A DNA stretch of 64,000 nt from an uncultured Oscillospiraceae bacterium (lineage in GTDB: Bacteria > Bacillota > Clostridia > Oscillospirales > Oscillospiraceae), in assembly GCA_934565415.1 (NCBI GenBank), contig CAKTHQ010000008.1, forward strand, positions 7,425 through 71,424, read 5' to 3'. Made by a program: the position numbers and the translations under genes. Below, one piece after another: positions 41,538 through 49,913 of this stretch (position 1 is its first letter; each line of letters opens with the position of its first letter). The notes beneath the pieces were generated by a model that was given only the letters and a program-made list of their open reading frames with translations, ran no database searches and was not told where the DNA came from.

Positions 41538-41570
41538 AAAAAAGCGCCCTGCCGGTGGGCCCGGCAGGGC
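41538..41570 (-). terminator. Terminator of the murQ-PTS operon
   Basis: GCCCTGCCGG and CCGGCAGGGC form a perfect 10-bp stem with a 5-base loop. On the minus strand GCTTTTTT follows. Confidence 0.92.
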
Positions 41571-41587
41571 TGGGAAGATCTCCCTTA

Positions 41588-41971
41588 TTAAGGAAAGAGG
41601 ATCAGCGAATCTCGGGTAGTCTGTATGGCCCGCTCTGCCAGCTCCTTGGGGGAGCCGGATGGGTCCATGGCCATTTCCATATAGGCCATGCTGTTCAGAC
41701 CAACCACCGTACAGCACCGCTCCGGTGCCTGGGCGGTCAGAATTGCCGCCAGCTGGAAGGGCGTTGCACCGGGCAGGTCTACGCAGAACAGCAGCTCCTC
41801 CCCTGCAAGGCTTTCCGCCAAAACGTTCAGGGCCGCTTCCAGCTCGCCCCGCTCCATGCCCAGACTGAAATTCAGAAAGTGCATGGTTTCCGGCACACCG
41901 ATAACCATTTCCAGGTTGGTGCGCACGCCCTCGGCATATCCGCCATGGCCGATAACAATAATCTGGGTCAT
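41588..41971 (-). CDS. Mannose-family PTS EIIA component
   Basis: 127 residues. MTQIIVIGHGGYAEG carries the phosphorylatable histidine (H9) of EIIA-Man. LLFCVDLPGATPFQLAAI and CCTVVGLNSMAYMEM are also typical. It receives phosphate from HPr and passes it to EIIB. The start at 41971 is 4 bases after the EIID stop; upstream in-frame starts lie within EIID. It is the last gene before a strong terminator. The domain is separate, not fused to EIIB as in E. coli ManX. Confidence 0.9.
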   Translation of the reverse strand: MTQIIVIGHGGYAEGVRTNLEMVIGVPETMHFLNFSLGMERGELEAALNVLAESLAGEELLFCVDLPGATPFQLAAILTAQAPERCCTVVGLNSMAYMEMAMDPSGSPKELAERAIQTTRDSLILFP

Positions 41972-41975
41972 AGGC

Positions 41976-42842
41976 TCAGGCATAGAACCCCGTGGCATAG
42001 CCCAGGCCGGTCAGTACCGCCGCCAGCGCCAGAATAGCAACCATCAGCTTCATGGGGGACCACTGCTTCTTGGCATACAGGTGGTAAACGCCCAGCGTCA
42101 GGCCCAGAGGCAAAATCTTGGGAAAAATGGCATTGAGCATATTATCGGCATTGAAGAGCACCTGTCCGGTCAGGACCGTGTCGGTGGTGGCATCGTACAC
42201 ATCCTTGACAATCTGAATTGGCAGGCTGACGCTTACGAAGGAAGCGGTGAGGGCGCCGACCACAATCAGGCCCATGACGGTCATAGTGCTGGTCAGCTTC
42301 TCCAGCTGCCCATTGGCCATAACGGTCTGCATTCCCTCCAGCCCGGACTTATAGCCAAAGCGGAACAGCTTGTAGCTGATGAAGCAGGTTAGGATGGGAT
42401 AAACCAGCATATACAGCACCGCTCCCAGCCAGGAGGTAGCGGCATTGGCCTGAGAAATGGACAGGCAGACAGTCAAAAGAATCGGAATGATGGTAGCAAC
42501 CCACAAAGAGTCGCCAATGGCAGAGGTGGGTCCAATCAAAGCCGTTTTCACGCTGCTGATAATTTCGGGGCTGCACTCCCCGTTGGCATTGGCCTCTTCC
42601 ATACCGCAAACGATGCCGTTGACCACAGAACCTACCTGGGACTCGGTATTGAACAGGGACACATGGCGCTTTAAGGCTTCGGCCTTCTCTTCCTTGGTAT
42701 CGTAGAGCTCCTCAATCACGGGAGCCATTGCCTGGCCAAAGGCCATGCCCAGCATACTTTCCGCCTGCTGTGAGCAGCCGTTCCAGAAGAACCAGGTGCG
42801 GAAAGACTTCTTCAAGGTTTTCTCACTGATTTTTTTCGTCAT
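41976..42842 (-). CDS. Mannose-family PTS EIID component
   Basis: 288 residues. It begins with the cytoplasmic helix KTLKKSFRTWFFWNGCSQQ, followed by AMAPVIEELYDTKEEKAEALKRHVSLFNTESQ and VNGIVCGMEEANANG, which are conserved in EIID. Five or so membrane segments follow, including the PTSAIGDSLWVATIIP block. EIID and EIIC together form the sugar channel. It lies 2 bases after EIIC in the same operon. Which amino sugar is carried is inferred only from the linked murQ. Confidence 0.93.
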   Translation of the reverse strand: MTKKISEKTLKKSFRTWFFWNGCSQQAESMLGMAFGQAMAPVIEELYDTKEEKAEALKRHVSLFNTESQVGSVVNGIVCGMEEANANGECSPEIISSVKTALIGPTSAIGDSLWVATIIPILLTVCLSISQANAATSWLGAVLYMLVYPILTCFISYKLFRFGYKSGLEGMQTVMANGQLEKLTSTMTVMGLIVVGALTASFVSVSLPIQIVKDVYDATTDTVLTGQVLFNADNMLNAIFPKILPLGLTLGVYHLYAKKQWSPMKLMVAILALAAVLTGLGYATGFYA

Positions 42843-42844
42843 GA

Positions 42845-43627
42845 TTATGCCTCCACTTTCACCTTGTCATAGGCCACAAAGTACAACACCGCAGTGATCG
42901 TCGCCACAACGGCCACAGCCATGGTGCTCAGGCCGAAGTAGGTCACCAGAATAAAGCCTGCCAGGAAAATCACAATGTGGTACTGCTTCTTCAGCAGGAA
43001 GGACAGGATGATGCCCATACCAAGGGCAGCCATCATACCTCCGAAAACGCCCAGCAGCGTGGTAATCCAGCCGGGAATCAGGGCAGCAAAGTCGCCTTGC
43101 CCGGAGGCCAGGGTCAGAGAGGTCAGTACAATCACCGCGGGGATGAACCGGCACAGGAAGCCAATGATCTGGCCGCAGACCAGATTGGGAATGTACATCT
43201 TACCGGTCTCACCGGCTTCAGCATACTTATTGGCAATCCGGTTCAGGGGCAGGTTCAGGGCATAGGATACATTCCACATCACCTGGCCAACCAGGCCGCC
43301 GATTCCGGCAAATACCACAGCCAGACCGATGATTTCCGTAGTGCCCAAGCCCTTTCCAAAGGCCAGAGCCGCTGCCGTGCCGATGTAGGTGGCATAGCTC
43401 AGGTCCCAGGCCACGGCGCCGCCGGGGGTCACATTGCCCATGTACATAATCTGCAGGGGGATACCGATGGCCATAGCCGTGGGCACATCTCCCATAATGA
43501 GGCCCACCACAAAGGCGGCCACCAGAGGCCGGCCCAGAGTGTACCAGCCGATGGTATTGCCCACCACCGAGCCGATGGAGCCCAGATAAATAAACAACGC
43601 AATCAAGAAAATTTGAAGTCCGCTCAT
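42845..43627 (-). CDS. Mannose/sorbose-family PTS EIIC component
   Basis: 260 residues, nine or so hydrophobic segments. MSGLQIFLIALFIYLGSIGS opens the protein and the conserved GLIMGDVPTAMAIGIPLQIMYMG follows, with GGAVAWDLSYATYIGTAAALA. This is the sugar-binding membrane subunit working with EIID. It comes 50 bases after EIIB; the gap contains a small CGGCG/CGCCG hairpin that could process the mRNA. Confidence 0.93.
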   Translation of the reverse strand: MSGLQIFLIALFIYLGSIGSVVGNTIGWYTLGRPLVAAFVVGLIMGDVPTAMAIGIPLQIMYMGNVTPGGAVAWDLSYATYIGTAAALAFGKGLGTTEIIGLAVVFAGIGGLVGQVMWNVSYALNLPLNRIANKYAEAGETGKMYIPNLVCGQIIGFLCRFIPAVIVLTSLTLASGQGDFAALIPGWITTLLGVFGGMMAALGMGIILSFLLKKQYHIVIFLAGFILVTYFGLSTMAVAVVATITAVLYFVAYDKVKVEA

Positions 43628-43677
43628 CTTTTCAATCTCCTATTCAATGATTCGTCGGCGTTTTCCGCCGGGGGTGG

Positions 43678-44166
43678 TCACAGAGTAGCCTTAAAATCCT
43701 TCCAGGCTGTTTTTGCGGAAGTCGGGAGCTGGTGGAATACAATGTCGATGCCGCTTTGCGCCAGGCCGTCCAAAATCTCCACATCGCTGTCGCTGAGGTA
43801 GAAGATGCCCGTGGCGCCGCTGACCTTGTGCACCGTTTCCGGCCGCTTGGCCAGATTGCCCAGAATCAGTCTTTCACACCCGGCGATTTCCTCCTTCAGC
43901 TCCTGGAGCTTCTGGGGGAACTTCACAATCAGAAGGCGGGTCTGGTCGCTGCCTTCACGCAGCAGCTTCTTTGCCTCCTGGGTGGTGACGATGCTGGTTT
44001 TGTAGTTTTTCGGTACCCCCATCGTCAGGATGGACTTGAGCATTGGGTTTGCGGCACTTACATCGTCCACCGCAATAATCTCCTGAATGCCCAGCGTGGG
44101 GCACCAGGCCACAATGGTCTGCCCGTGGATCAGGCGATCATCCACGCGTACATAGAGTTTACCCAT
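43678..44166 (-). CDS. Mannose-family PTS EIIB component
   Basis: 162 residues. The active histidine is in YVRVDDRLIHGQTIVAW near the N-terminus, exactly as in EIIB-Man/Sor. The rest (NPMLKSILTMGVPKNYKTSI, then YLSDSDVEILDGLAQSG and DIVFHQLPTSAKTAW) fits the Rossmann-like fold. It takes phosphate from EIIA and gives it to the incoming sugar. A GGAGGAACAACC site lies before the ATG. It follows the PIG-L-like gene by 36 bases. Confidence 0.93.
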   Translation of the reverse strand: MGKLYVRVDDRLIHGQTIVAWCPTLGIQEIIAVDDVSAANPMLKSILTMGVPKNYKTSIVTTQEAKKLLREGSDQTRLLIVKFPQKLQELKEEIAGCERLILGNLAKRPETVHKVSGATGIFYLSDSDVEILDGLAQSGIDIVFHQLPTSAKTAWKDFKATL

Positions 44167-44202
44167 GGTTGTTCCTCCTTTCCGGAAAAATAAATGACTT
44201 TT

Positions 44203-44883
44203 TTACCACAAGCCCGGTTCAATCAGGCTGGCATACATATAGTTCACGGTGAACCCATCGCTGCCGCTTTCAATCTGCCGGACCTTGCCGTTGTTGGTAT
44301 AATAGGGGATATAGGGGAAATCATTGATTTCTCCGTTGAATACCTGATACTGCCGGAGCCCCCGGAACCATTGCTCCTTTTCCTCCTCCGTCAGTACAAA
44401 GTACGCCTGCGGAATAAAGCCAACCAGATCCTCAAAGGTTTCGCCGTACATCAGGCGGATGGGATTGCCCTTCCGGCGGAGCCGTTTCACCGCCAGGGTC
44501 ACCGCATCGTGGGTATTGATGTGCCGGGGATGCATGGAGCCCCGCCAATGGGTAATGACCAGCTCCACCTTTTCCTCCACAAAATACTTTTCAAGCCTTG
44601 CCGCAAATTCCTCGGTGGAGGGCATATTGCTGGATACATAACCAAGCCAGATGGTATCGCCGCCCAGAGCCTCCGCCGCCCGTTTGTTCTGGTCCAGCAG
44701 GGATTTCAGATAGGCCTGCTTGGCCTCCTCCGTGGCATTGGGGTCCTCCAGCCGTCCCTGGGTCACATGGATGAAGGTACAGTGGGCCCCCTCCTTGGCG
44801 TACTTCAGCAGCAGCGGCCCTCCCATCAGCTCCGCATCCAGAGAATGGGCACCAATGCTAACGATTCGTTTTAAAGTTCCCAT
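44203..44883 (-). CDS. PIG-L-family (LmbE-like) protein with altered active site
   Basis: 226 residues. PIG-L/LmbE proteins are zinc-dependent N-deacetylases of GlcNAc-containing compounds. Here the usual AHPDDAE motif reads AHSLDAEL: the metal-binding His and second Asp remain, but the first Asp, the general base in MshB/BshB-type enzymes, is Leu, and Pro is Ser. The third metal ligand is probably in THWRGSMHPRHINTH. Flanking parts (GGDTIWLGYVSSN, HDAVTLAVKRLRRKG) look intact. It sits between a double GNAT gene and the PTS, suggesting handling of an N-acetylated amino sugar. Catalysis may be weak, lost or different. Confidence 0.8.
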   Translation of the reverse strand: MGTLKRIVSIGAHSLDAELMGGPLLLKYAKEGAHCTFIHVTQGRLEDPNATEEAKQAYLKSLLDQNKRAAEALGGDTIWLGYVSSNMPSTEEFAARLEKYFVEEKVELVITHWRGSMHPRHINTHDAVTLAVKRLRRKGNPIRLMYGETFEDLVGFIPQAYFVLTEEEKEQWFRGLRQYQVFNGEINDFPYIPYYTNNGKVRQIESGSDGFTVNYMYASLIEPGLW

Positions 44884-44895
44884 GGGTCTTCCCTC

Positions 44896-45840
44896 TCATT
44901 CTGTCAGATTTTTCTTGTAGGAAATGCAGTGGCGATATACCCGGACACCCTTCCGCTCATAGTACCGGCGGCCGGGATCGTCTGTAGAAATAAAGAACAT
45001 ATGGTAAATGCCCCGTTTGGTCATTTCCTGCTGGGCAAAGTCCAGCAGAATGCTGCCCAGGCCCTCATTTCTCAGGCTCTTATCAATGCCGATGGGTCCA
45101 AATCGGGCCGGATTCCCGTCGATCATCCGCATACAGAAGCCGCAGATCCGGTTCTCCGGGCTGATCACCAGCAGAATCAGGTCCTCTGCCGTCCCGTTGC
45201 GCATAGAAATCAGGGCATTGCGCTTCCAGCCGCCGCCAAACTGCACCCGGTTGAATTCCAGCAGCTCCAGTGCCCGGTCATAGGTAAAGTTTACAAACCG
45301 GTAGCCCTTTTCCTCTGCCTTCCGTTTCTTTTCCCGGGCCTCCTCACTCAAGCGGAAACCGTGCAGGTCCTTACACATAGAGTATTCGTGTTTTCCGGCA
45401 GCATACCCCAGCTTTTCAAAAAAAGGAATGGAGGCCGGATAGTTTTCCCCGTCCACACCCGGGAAAAAATATCCGGGGCTGTAGGCAAACAACGTGATAT
45501 TTTTAGCGCCCCTGGCCTGCATATCCGATTCCGCCCGCTGCATCAGCGCCGTGCCCAGCCCATTGCGGCGATGACTCTCCTTGACAAACAGGGCCACAAT
45601 CCAGCCTCTGTCCGGCTCCAGGCCCCGCTCCATATAGGGGAATTTCCGGCGCATTCCCAGGCAGAAACCCACAACCGCTTCCCCGTCCAGGGCCACATAG
45701 CACAGGTCCGGGTCGAAATTGTCGTCAAACAGGGCCTGGGTACGGAACTTCTGGACCGTAATCGGATCTGCGGTCATGGTTTCGTTCCACAGCGCCACCA
45801 CCTGGCCTTCGTATTTCTGAGAATAGGTGACGATTTCCAT
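44896..45840 (-). CDS. Double GNAT-domain acetyltransferase
   Basis: 314 residues with two GNAT domains. The first (1-155) includes YVALDGEAVVGFCLGMR and the acetyl-CoA loop VKESHRRNGLGTALM. The second (about 190-314) includes ICGFCMRMIDGNPARFGPIG and the loop DKSLRNEGLGSILLDFA. The two-domain form recalls mycothiol synthase-like proteins. In this operon it may acetylate an amino sugar or a degradation product; this is inferred from its neighbours. The start at 45840 follows GCGAGGGATGTAACT. It lies 32 bases after murQ and 12 bases before the PIG-L-like gene. Confidence 0.85.
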   Translation of the reverse strand: MEIVTYSQKYEGQVVALWNETMTADPITVQKFRTQALFDDNFDPDLCYVALDGEAVVGFCLGMRRKFPYMERGLEPDRGWIVALFVKESHRRNGLGTALMQRAESDMQARGAKNITLFAYSPGYFFPGVDGENYPASIPFFEKLGYAAGKHEYSMCKDLHGFRLSEEAREKKRKAEEKGYRFVNFTYDRALELLEFNRVQFGGGWKRNALISMRNGTAEDLILLVISPENRICGFCMRMIDGNPARFGPIGIDKSLRNEGLGSILLDFAQQEMTKRGIYHMFFISTDDPGRRYYERKGVRVYRHCISYKKNLTE

Positions 45841-45872
45841 AGTTACATCCCTCGCTTTCCTTTCAAAACGGC

Positions 45873-46784
45873 TTACGGTTCCTCTGGGGCTGCCACAGCC
45901 TGACGGACGCTGCCGCCGCAGCTTTCCAGCCGCTGCCGCGCCTGTTCCACGCTGCATCCGGCCAGAAGCATGGTTATGGCCAGCTTGCAGGAGCCGTCTG
46001 CCTGGGCAATGGCCTCTTTTGCCTCCTGCCGGGAAACCCCCGTCGCTGCCATGACGATGTTCTGCGCCCGGACCACCAGCTTTTCGTTGGTCTGCATCAC
46101 ATCCACCATCAGGTTTCCGTAGGCCTTCCCGCAGCCCACCATGGTGGCTGTGGAAATCATGTTGAGAATCAGCTTCTGGGCCGTCCCTGCCTTCAATCGG
46201 GTAGAGCCCGTCAGGCATTCCGGCCCCGGAGCCACTTCAATGGCCAGCTTTGCAGCCTTTCCCACCGCCGAGCCGGGGTTACAGGAAATGGCCACGGTTT
46301 TGCAGCCCACTTCATCGGCGTATTCCAGGCCGCCCAGTACATAGGGCGTCCGGCCGGAAGCTGCAATGCCCACAACTACATCCTTTTCCGTCAGACCGAT
46401 GGCCTCCAAATCCGCTTTGCCCAGCTCCCGGCTGTCCTCCGCACCTTCTACCGCTTTCACAAAGGCGGAAGCACCTCCGGCGATGAGTCCGATGACCACC
46501 TCCGGGGATACGCCGAAGGTAGGCGGGCACTCTACCGCATCCAGCACCCCCAGCCGTCCGCTGGTGCCGGCTCCCATATAGATGAGCCTTCCCCCGGCCC
46601 GGATTGCCTCCGTGGCCCAGGTTACGCACCGGGCAATTTTCGGCAGCTCCGGCCGAATGGATTCCGGCACCTTGGCATCCTCCCGGTTCATGGCCGTTAC
46701 GATTTCCAATGGCGTCATGCTGTCTAGTTCCATTGTCTCTGGGTTTCTGGCCTCTGTAAGCAGATTATCCAGTGTCAAGCCCAT
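45873..46784 (-). CDS. murQ: N-acetylmuramic acid 6-phosphate etherase
   Basis: 303 residues. MurQ splits MurNAc-6-phosphate into GlcNAc-6-phosphate and D-lactate. Features: RLIYMGAGTSGRLGVLDAVECPPTFGV, with the SIS-domain phosphate loop and catalytic Glu in VECPP; the second Glu in VEGAEDSRELG; GIAASGRTPYVLGGLEYA; and a C-terminal helix typical of the family (VSRQEAKEAIAQADGSCKLA). AAAGGAGG precedes the ATG at 46784. First in an operon with GNAT, PIG-L-like and mannose-type PTS genes, divergent from an RpiR regulator. The mannose-type PTS in place of MurP is unusual. Confidence 0.95.
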   Translation of the reverse strand: MGLTLDNLLTEARNPETMELDSMTPLEIVTAMNREDAKVPESIRPELPKIARCVTWATEAIRAGGRLIYMGAGTSGRLGVLDAVECPPTFGVSPEVVIGLIAGGASAFVKAVEGAEDSRELGKADLEAIGLTEKDVVVGIAASGRTPYVLGGLEYADEVGCKTVAISCNPGSAVGKAAKLAIEVAPGPECLTGSTRLKAGTAQKLILNMISTATMVGCGKAYGNLMVDVMQTNEKLVVRAQNIVMAATGVSRQEAKEAIAQADGSCKLAITMLLAGCSVEQARQRLESCGGSVRQAVAAPEEP

Positions 46785-47103
46785 GTCTGTGCCGCCTCCT
46801 TTTGGTGGCAAAGCGGCCCTTTCCCTCGGCCACCCTGCCGTATTGGCCCCATCATACGGCATTTGTTACAAGGTGTCAATATCTAACTGTTATTATGAAA
46901 CAATGTTACATTCAATGAACAAATCTGCGGTTATTAAGCACTTTCCATGAAACACCCTGCTATTTTATCCGCATACAATGTGCAATATATACGATGGTTT
47001 TTGACGATTTTAGACATTTTACCAATAGCATCTTTGGGAAAAACAATGTAAAATAACATCCGGTGGTTTTGTGCCACACGCTAAAGGATTCGGAGGGAAT
47101 CTT
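46785..47103. other. Divergent control region of murQ and rpiR
   Basis: No gene. It holds the murQ promoter (46851-46879) and an AT-rich stretch (46880-47060), presumably with the rpiR promoter (candidate -10 TAAAAT at 47049-47054) and RpiR operator. Several TGAAACAATG/CAATGAACAAA-like repeats occur around 46895-46925, but I cannot prove an operator. Confidence 0.45.
46851..46879 (-). promoter_or_regulatory. Promoter of the murQ-PTS operon
   Basis: TTGACA (46879-46874), 17-base spacer, TATGAT (46856-46851) on the minus strand. Near consensus, so a repressor, probably the divergent RpiR protein, is likely. Confidence 0.85.
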
Positions 47104-48018
47104 ATGAGCGATCCAATTCTGCGGCTTCGGGAGGCTTCCACCGCCCTGAGCCCTACAGAGCGTTCCGTTGCTGCTCAAATTATTGCGGACCCCAAGCTGG
47201 TGCTGAACAACAGCGTCCGCTCCTTGGCCCGGCAGGCCTTTTGTTCCACCGCAACCATTGTGCGGCTGTGCAACCATATCGGTTACCCCGGATATCGGGA
47301 TTTCCGCCAGGCCGTTGCCTACGAGCTGGCCGTCCGGGATCAGACCAAGCGCCGTCAGCAAAAGGCCATCCAGCGGACGGACTCCCTGGAGGAGATTATC
47401 GACAAGATCACCTACCGGAACATCGTATCTCTGGAGGAAACCCAGGAGCTGATGGATGTTCAGGTACTTCGGCGCTGTGTGGACCTGCTGCATCGGGCCC
47501 GGGTGATCTACCTGTTCGGCATGGGCGCTTCCTTCTGTACCGCCAAGGATGCCTACCTGAAATTTCTGCGGACCAACAAGCTGTGCGTCCTGAACGAAGA
47601 CTGGCATTCCCAGCTGCTTCAGGCCCGCAACGCCACCGCCCAGGATGTGGGCATTGTGCTGTCCTATTCCGGAGCCACCGTAGAAATGATTGAATGTATG
47701 AAGGCCCTAAAGGAAAACGGCACCCCCACCATTGCCATTACCCGCTTTCTCAAGTCCCCGGTGTCCGATCTGGCGGATGAAAAGCTGTACACCGCCTCCA
47801 ACGAATCCCTGTTCCGCACCGGCGCCATGTCCTCCCGAATCTCCCAGCTGAACATCATCGATATTCTCTATACCGCCCTCAACAGCCTTTCCTTCGACCA
47901 GTCCCTGGACAGGCTGTCCAAAACCTACATTCAAAAACCCAATGCAGAGGACAGTCCGGAGCTTCAAAGCGAGGGCGATGCCTCCCTGCCCATTAAAAAA
48001 ACGGGAAACAGTACCTGA
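47104..48018 (+). CDS. RpiR/MurR-family transcriptional regulator
   Basis: 304 residues. An N-terminal HTH_6 domain (1-77; LSPTERSVAAQIIADPKLVL, FCSTATIVRLCNHIGYPGYRDFR) is followed by a sugar-phosphate-binding SIS domain (about 125-260; VIYLFGMGASFCTAKDAYLK, VGIVLSYSGATVEMIECMKAL). Divergent placement from murQ suggests it senses MurNAc-6-phosphate or GlcNAc-6-phosphate and represses the PTS operon, like MurR. The start at 47104 follows GGAGGGAATCTT. The next gene begins 15 bases after its stop, behind AAAAGGAGG. Confidence 0.9.
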   Translation: MSDPILRLREASTALSPTERSVAAQIIADPKLVLNNSVRSLARQAFCSTATIVRLCNHIGYPGYRDFRQAVAYELAVRDQTKRRQQKAIQRTDSLEEIIDKITYRNIVSLEETQELMDVQVLRRCVDLLHRARVIYLFGMGASFCTAKDAYLKFLRTNKLCVLNEDWHSQLLQARNATAQDVGIVLSYSGATVEMIECMKALKENGTPTIAITRFLKSPVSDLADEKLYTASNESLFRTGAMSSRISQLNIIDILYTALNSLSFDQSLDRLSKTYIQKPNAEDSPELQSEGDASLPIKKTGNST

Positions 48019-48033
48019 AAAGGAGGTCACCCC

Positions 48034-48924
48034 TTGGACACCGTCCATTACCATCTTCCGGGGCTCTTTGAATTTCTGGACCTGTACCGGATCTTTCTCC
48101 CCCTGTACCGGCAGCACCGGGAATACTTTTACGACTGGTGCGACATCGGCTCCATCTACGGCGCCCCGGCGGACTGCCTGTGGGGCGGGGGCCGGGTAGG
48201 CTTTGGGGAAAACCGTTCCCGGGAAGCCCTGGCTCTGACCGGGGAATACGGCATTTCCGCCCGGCTCACCTTCAGCAATTCCCTGCTGCGGGAAGCGCAC
48301 CTTTTGGACCCTAACTGCAACCGGCTGTGCAGGCTTTTCAGCCGGGAACCCGGAAACGGCATCATCGTCCACTCGGAGCTTCTGCTGAAATATCTGCAGG
48401 AAACCTATCCCAATTTCTATTTTGTTTCCTCCACCACCAAGGTACTTACGGACTTTGGCGCCCTTACGCAAGAACTGGACCGCCCGGAATTCCGATATGT
48501 CGTCCCGGACTTTCGGCTGAACAAGGCCTTTGACAAATGGAAGACCTTATCCGGCCCCCAAAGGGAGAAGACAGAGCTTCTGTGCAATGAATGCTGTTCT
48601 TTCGGCTGCCGGGATCGAAGGAAATGCTACGAAAATGTCAGCCGGAAGAATTTGGGGGAGCCCTGCGAAGATCATATCTGCACCGCCTCAGGAGGCCAAG
48701 AGGGCTATCGGTTTTCCAAAGCCATGGAAAATCCCGGCTTTATTGGCATTGCGGATATTCGGCGCACCTATCAGCCCCTGGGTTTTTCCCATTTCAAAAT
48801 CGAAGGCCGGGGCCTGGGCAGCGCTCTCATTCTGGAGTTTCTGCTGTATTATATGACAAAGCCGGAATACCAGATTCATGTCCGGGAGGCCATCTACCTG
48901 GACAGTATGCTGGATCTTTTTTGA
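48034..48924 (+). CDS. Peptidase U32-like protein with cysteine cluster
   Basis: 296 residues, starting with TTG behind AAAAGGAGGTCACCCC. The C-terminal half has LLCNECCSFGCRDRRKCYENVSRKN and CEDHIC, a cysteine arrangement like that in the U32 peptidase/UbiU-UbiV superfamily, whose members hold a 4Fe-4S cluster. The first half (GISARLTFSNSLLREAHLLD, NGIIVHSELLLKYLQ, RYVVPDFRLNK) has TIM-barrel-like alternation. It ends with GFSHFKIEGRGLGSALILEF, similar to the U32 feature FKIEGR. The function is unknown; protease or hydroxylation-type activity both exist in relatives. It is between rpiR and the dehydrogenase, likely co-transcribed. Confidence 0.6.
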   Translation: MDTVHYHLPGLFEFLDLYRIFLPLYRQHREYFYDWCDIGSIYGAPADCLWGGGRVGFGENRSREALALTGEYGISARLTFSNSLLREAHLLDPNCNRLCRLFSREPGNGIIVHSELLLKYLQETYPNFYFVSSTTKVLTDFGALTQELDRPEFRYVVPDFRLNKAFDKWKTLSGPQREKTELLCNECCSFGCRDRRKCYENVSRKNLGEPCEDHICTASGGQEGYRFSKAMENPGFIGIADIRRTYQPLGFSHFKIEGRGLGSALILEFLLYYMTKPEYQIHVREAIYLDSMLDLF

Positions 48925-48953
48925 CCATCACCGCATCTGAAAGGAGTTACATT

Positions 48954-49913
48954 ATGAAAATCGTCGTTTTGGACGGCTATGCTCTGAACCCCGGGGACCT
49001 GTCCTACGCCCCTCTGGACCAGTTTGGAGAAGTTGCAATTTACGACCGCACGGATTCCGAGACGGAGGCCATTGCCCGGATTGGGAACAGCGAAATTGTC
49101 CTTGTCAACAAGGTGCCCATTACGGAGCGCCTTTTGTCCGCCTGCCCCGGTATTCGGCTCATTTGCGTCCAGGCCACCGGCTACAACGTAGTGGACTGCG
49201 CCGCCTGCGCCAAACGGGGCATCCCCGTCACCAATGTTCCCAGCTACGGCACCGACGCCGTGGCCCAGTTTACCATGGCCCTCCTGCTGGAGCTGTGCCA
49301 CCATGTGGGGCTCCACAGCCAGGATGTCCATGCCGGAGGCTGGAGCCGGTCCGGCTGCTTCTGCTACTGGCTGACCCCCCAGATGGAGCTGGCCGGGAAG
49401 ACCATCGGCATCATCGGGTTCGGACGAATCGGCCAGGCCGTTGGGAAATTGGCCCGGGCCTTCGGCATGGAGGTTTTGGCCTGCAACCGGAGCCAAAGCG
49501 AGGAAGGCAAAAAAATCGGCACCTATGTGGACCTGGATACCCTGCTCGCAAAATCCGATGTTATATCCCTCCACTGCCCCCTGTTCCCGGAAACGGAACG
49601 GATCATAAACGCCGCCGCCATTGCAAAGATGAAGGATGGGGCTATGCTCCTCAACACCGCCCGGGGTCCCCTGGTAGAGGAAGCCGCACTGGCCCAGGCC
49701 CTGAACTCCGGCAAGCTGCGGGGCGCCGCCCTGGATGTGGTCAGCCGGGAGCCTATTCCGGAAAACAGTCCCCTGCTTTCCTGCAAGAACTGCATTCTTA
49801 CCCCCCACATTGCCTGGGCCCCCATCGAAAGCCGCCAGCGGCTGCTGAACACCGTGATAGAAAATATCCGCGGCTTCCTGGAGGGGAAGCCACGGAATGT
49901 GGTAAATATGTGA
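48954..49913 (+). CDS. D-2-hydroxyacid dehydrogenase
   Basis: 319 residues. The NAD-binding domain shows KTIGIIGFGRIGQAVGKLAR. Catalytic Arg lies in LLNTARGPLVEE, Glu in the SREPIPENSPLL region, and His in ILTPHIAWAP. Overall it is closest in pattern to glycerate dehydrogenase (HprA-like) members: VPSYGTDAVAQFTMALLLEL. These enzymes reduce 2-ketoacids or oxidise D-2-hydroxyacids. MurQ releases D-lactate, so this enzyme, downstream of the likely MurNAc regulator, may handle that product. The assignment of substrate is inference. The start at 48954 follows AAAGGAG. Confidence 0.88.
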   Translation: MKIVVLDGYALNPGDLSYAPLDQFGEVAIYDRTDSETEAIARIGNSEIVLVNKVPITERLLSACPGIRLICVQATGYNVVDCAACAKRGIPVTNVPSYGTDAVAQFTMALLLELCHHVGLHSQDVHAGGWSRSGCFCYWLTPQMELAGKTIGIIGFGRIGQAVGKLARAFGMEVLACNRSQSEEGKKIGTYVDLDTLLAKSDVISLHCPLFPETERIINAAAIAKMKDGAMLLNTARGPLVEEAALAQALNSGKLRGAALDVVSREPIPENSPLLSCKNCILTPHIAWAPIESRQRLLNTVIENIRGFLEGKPRNVVNM

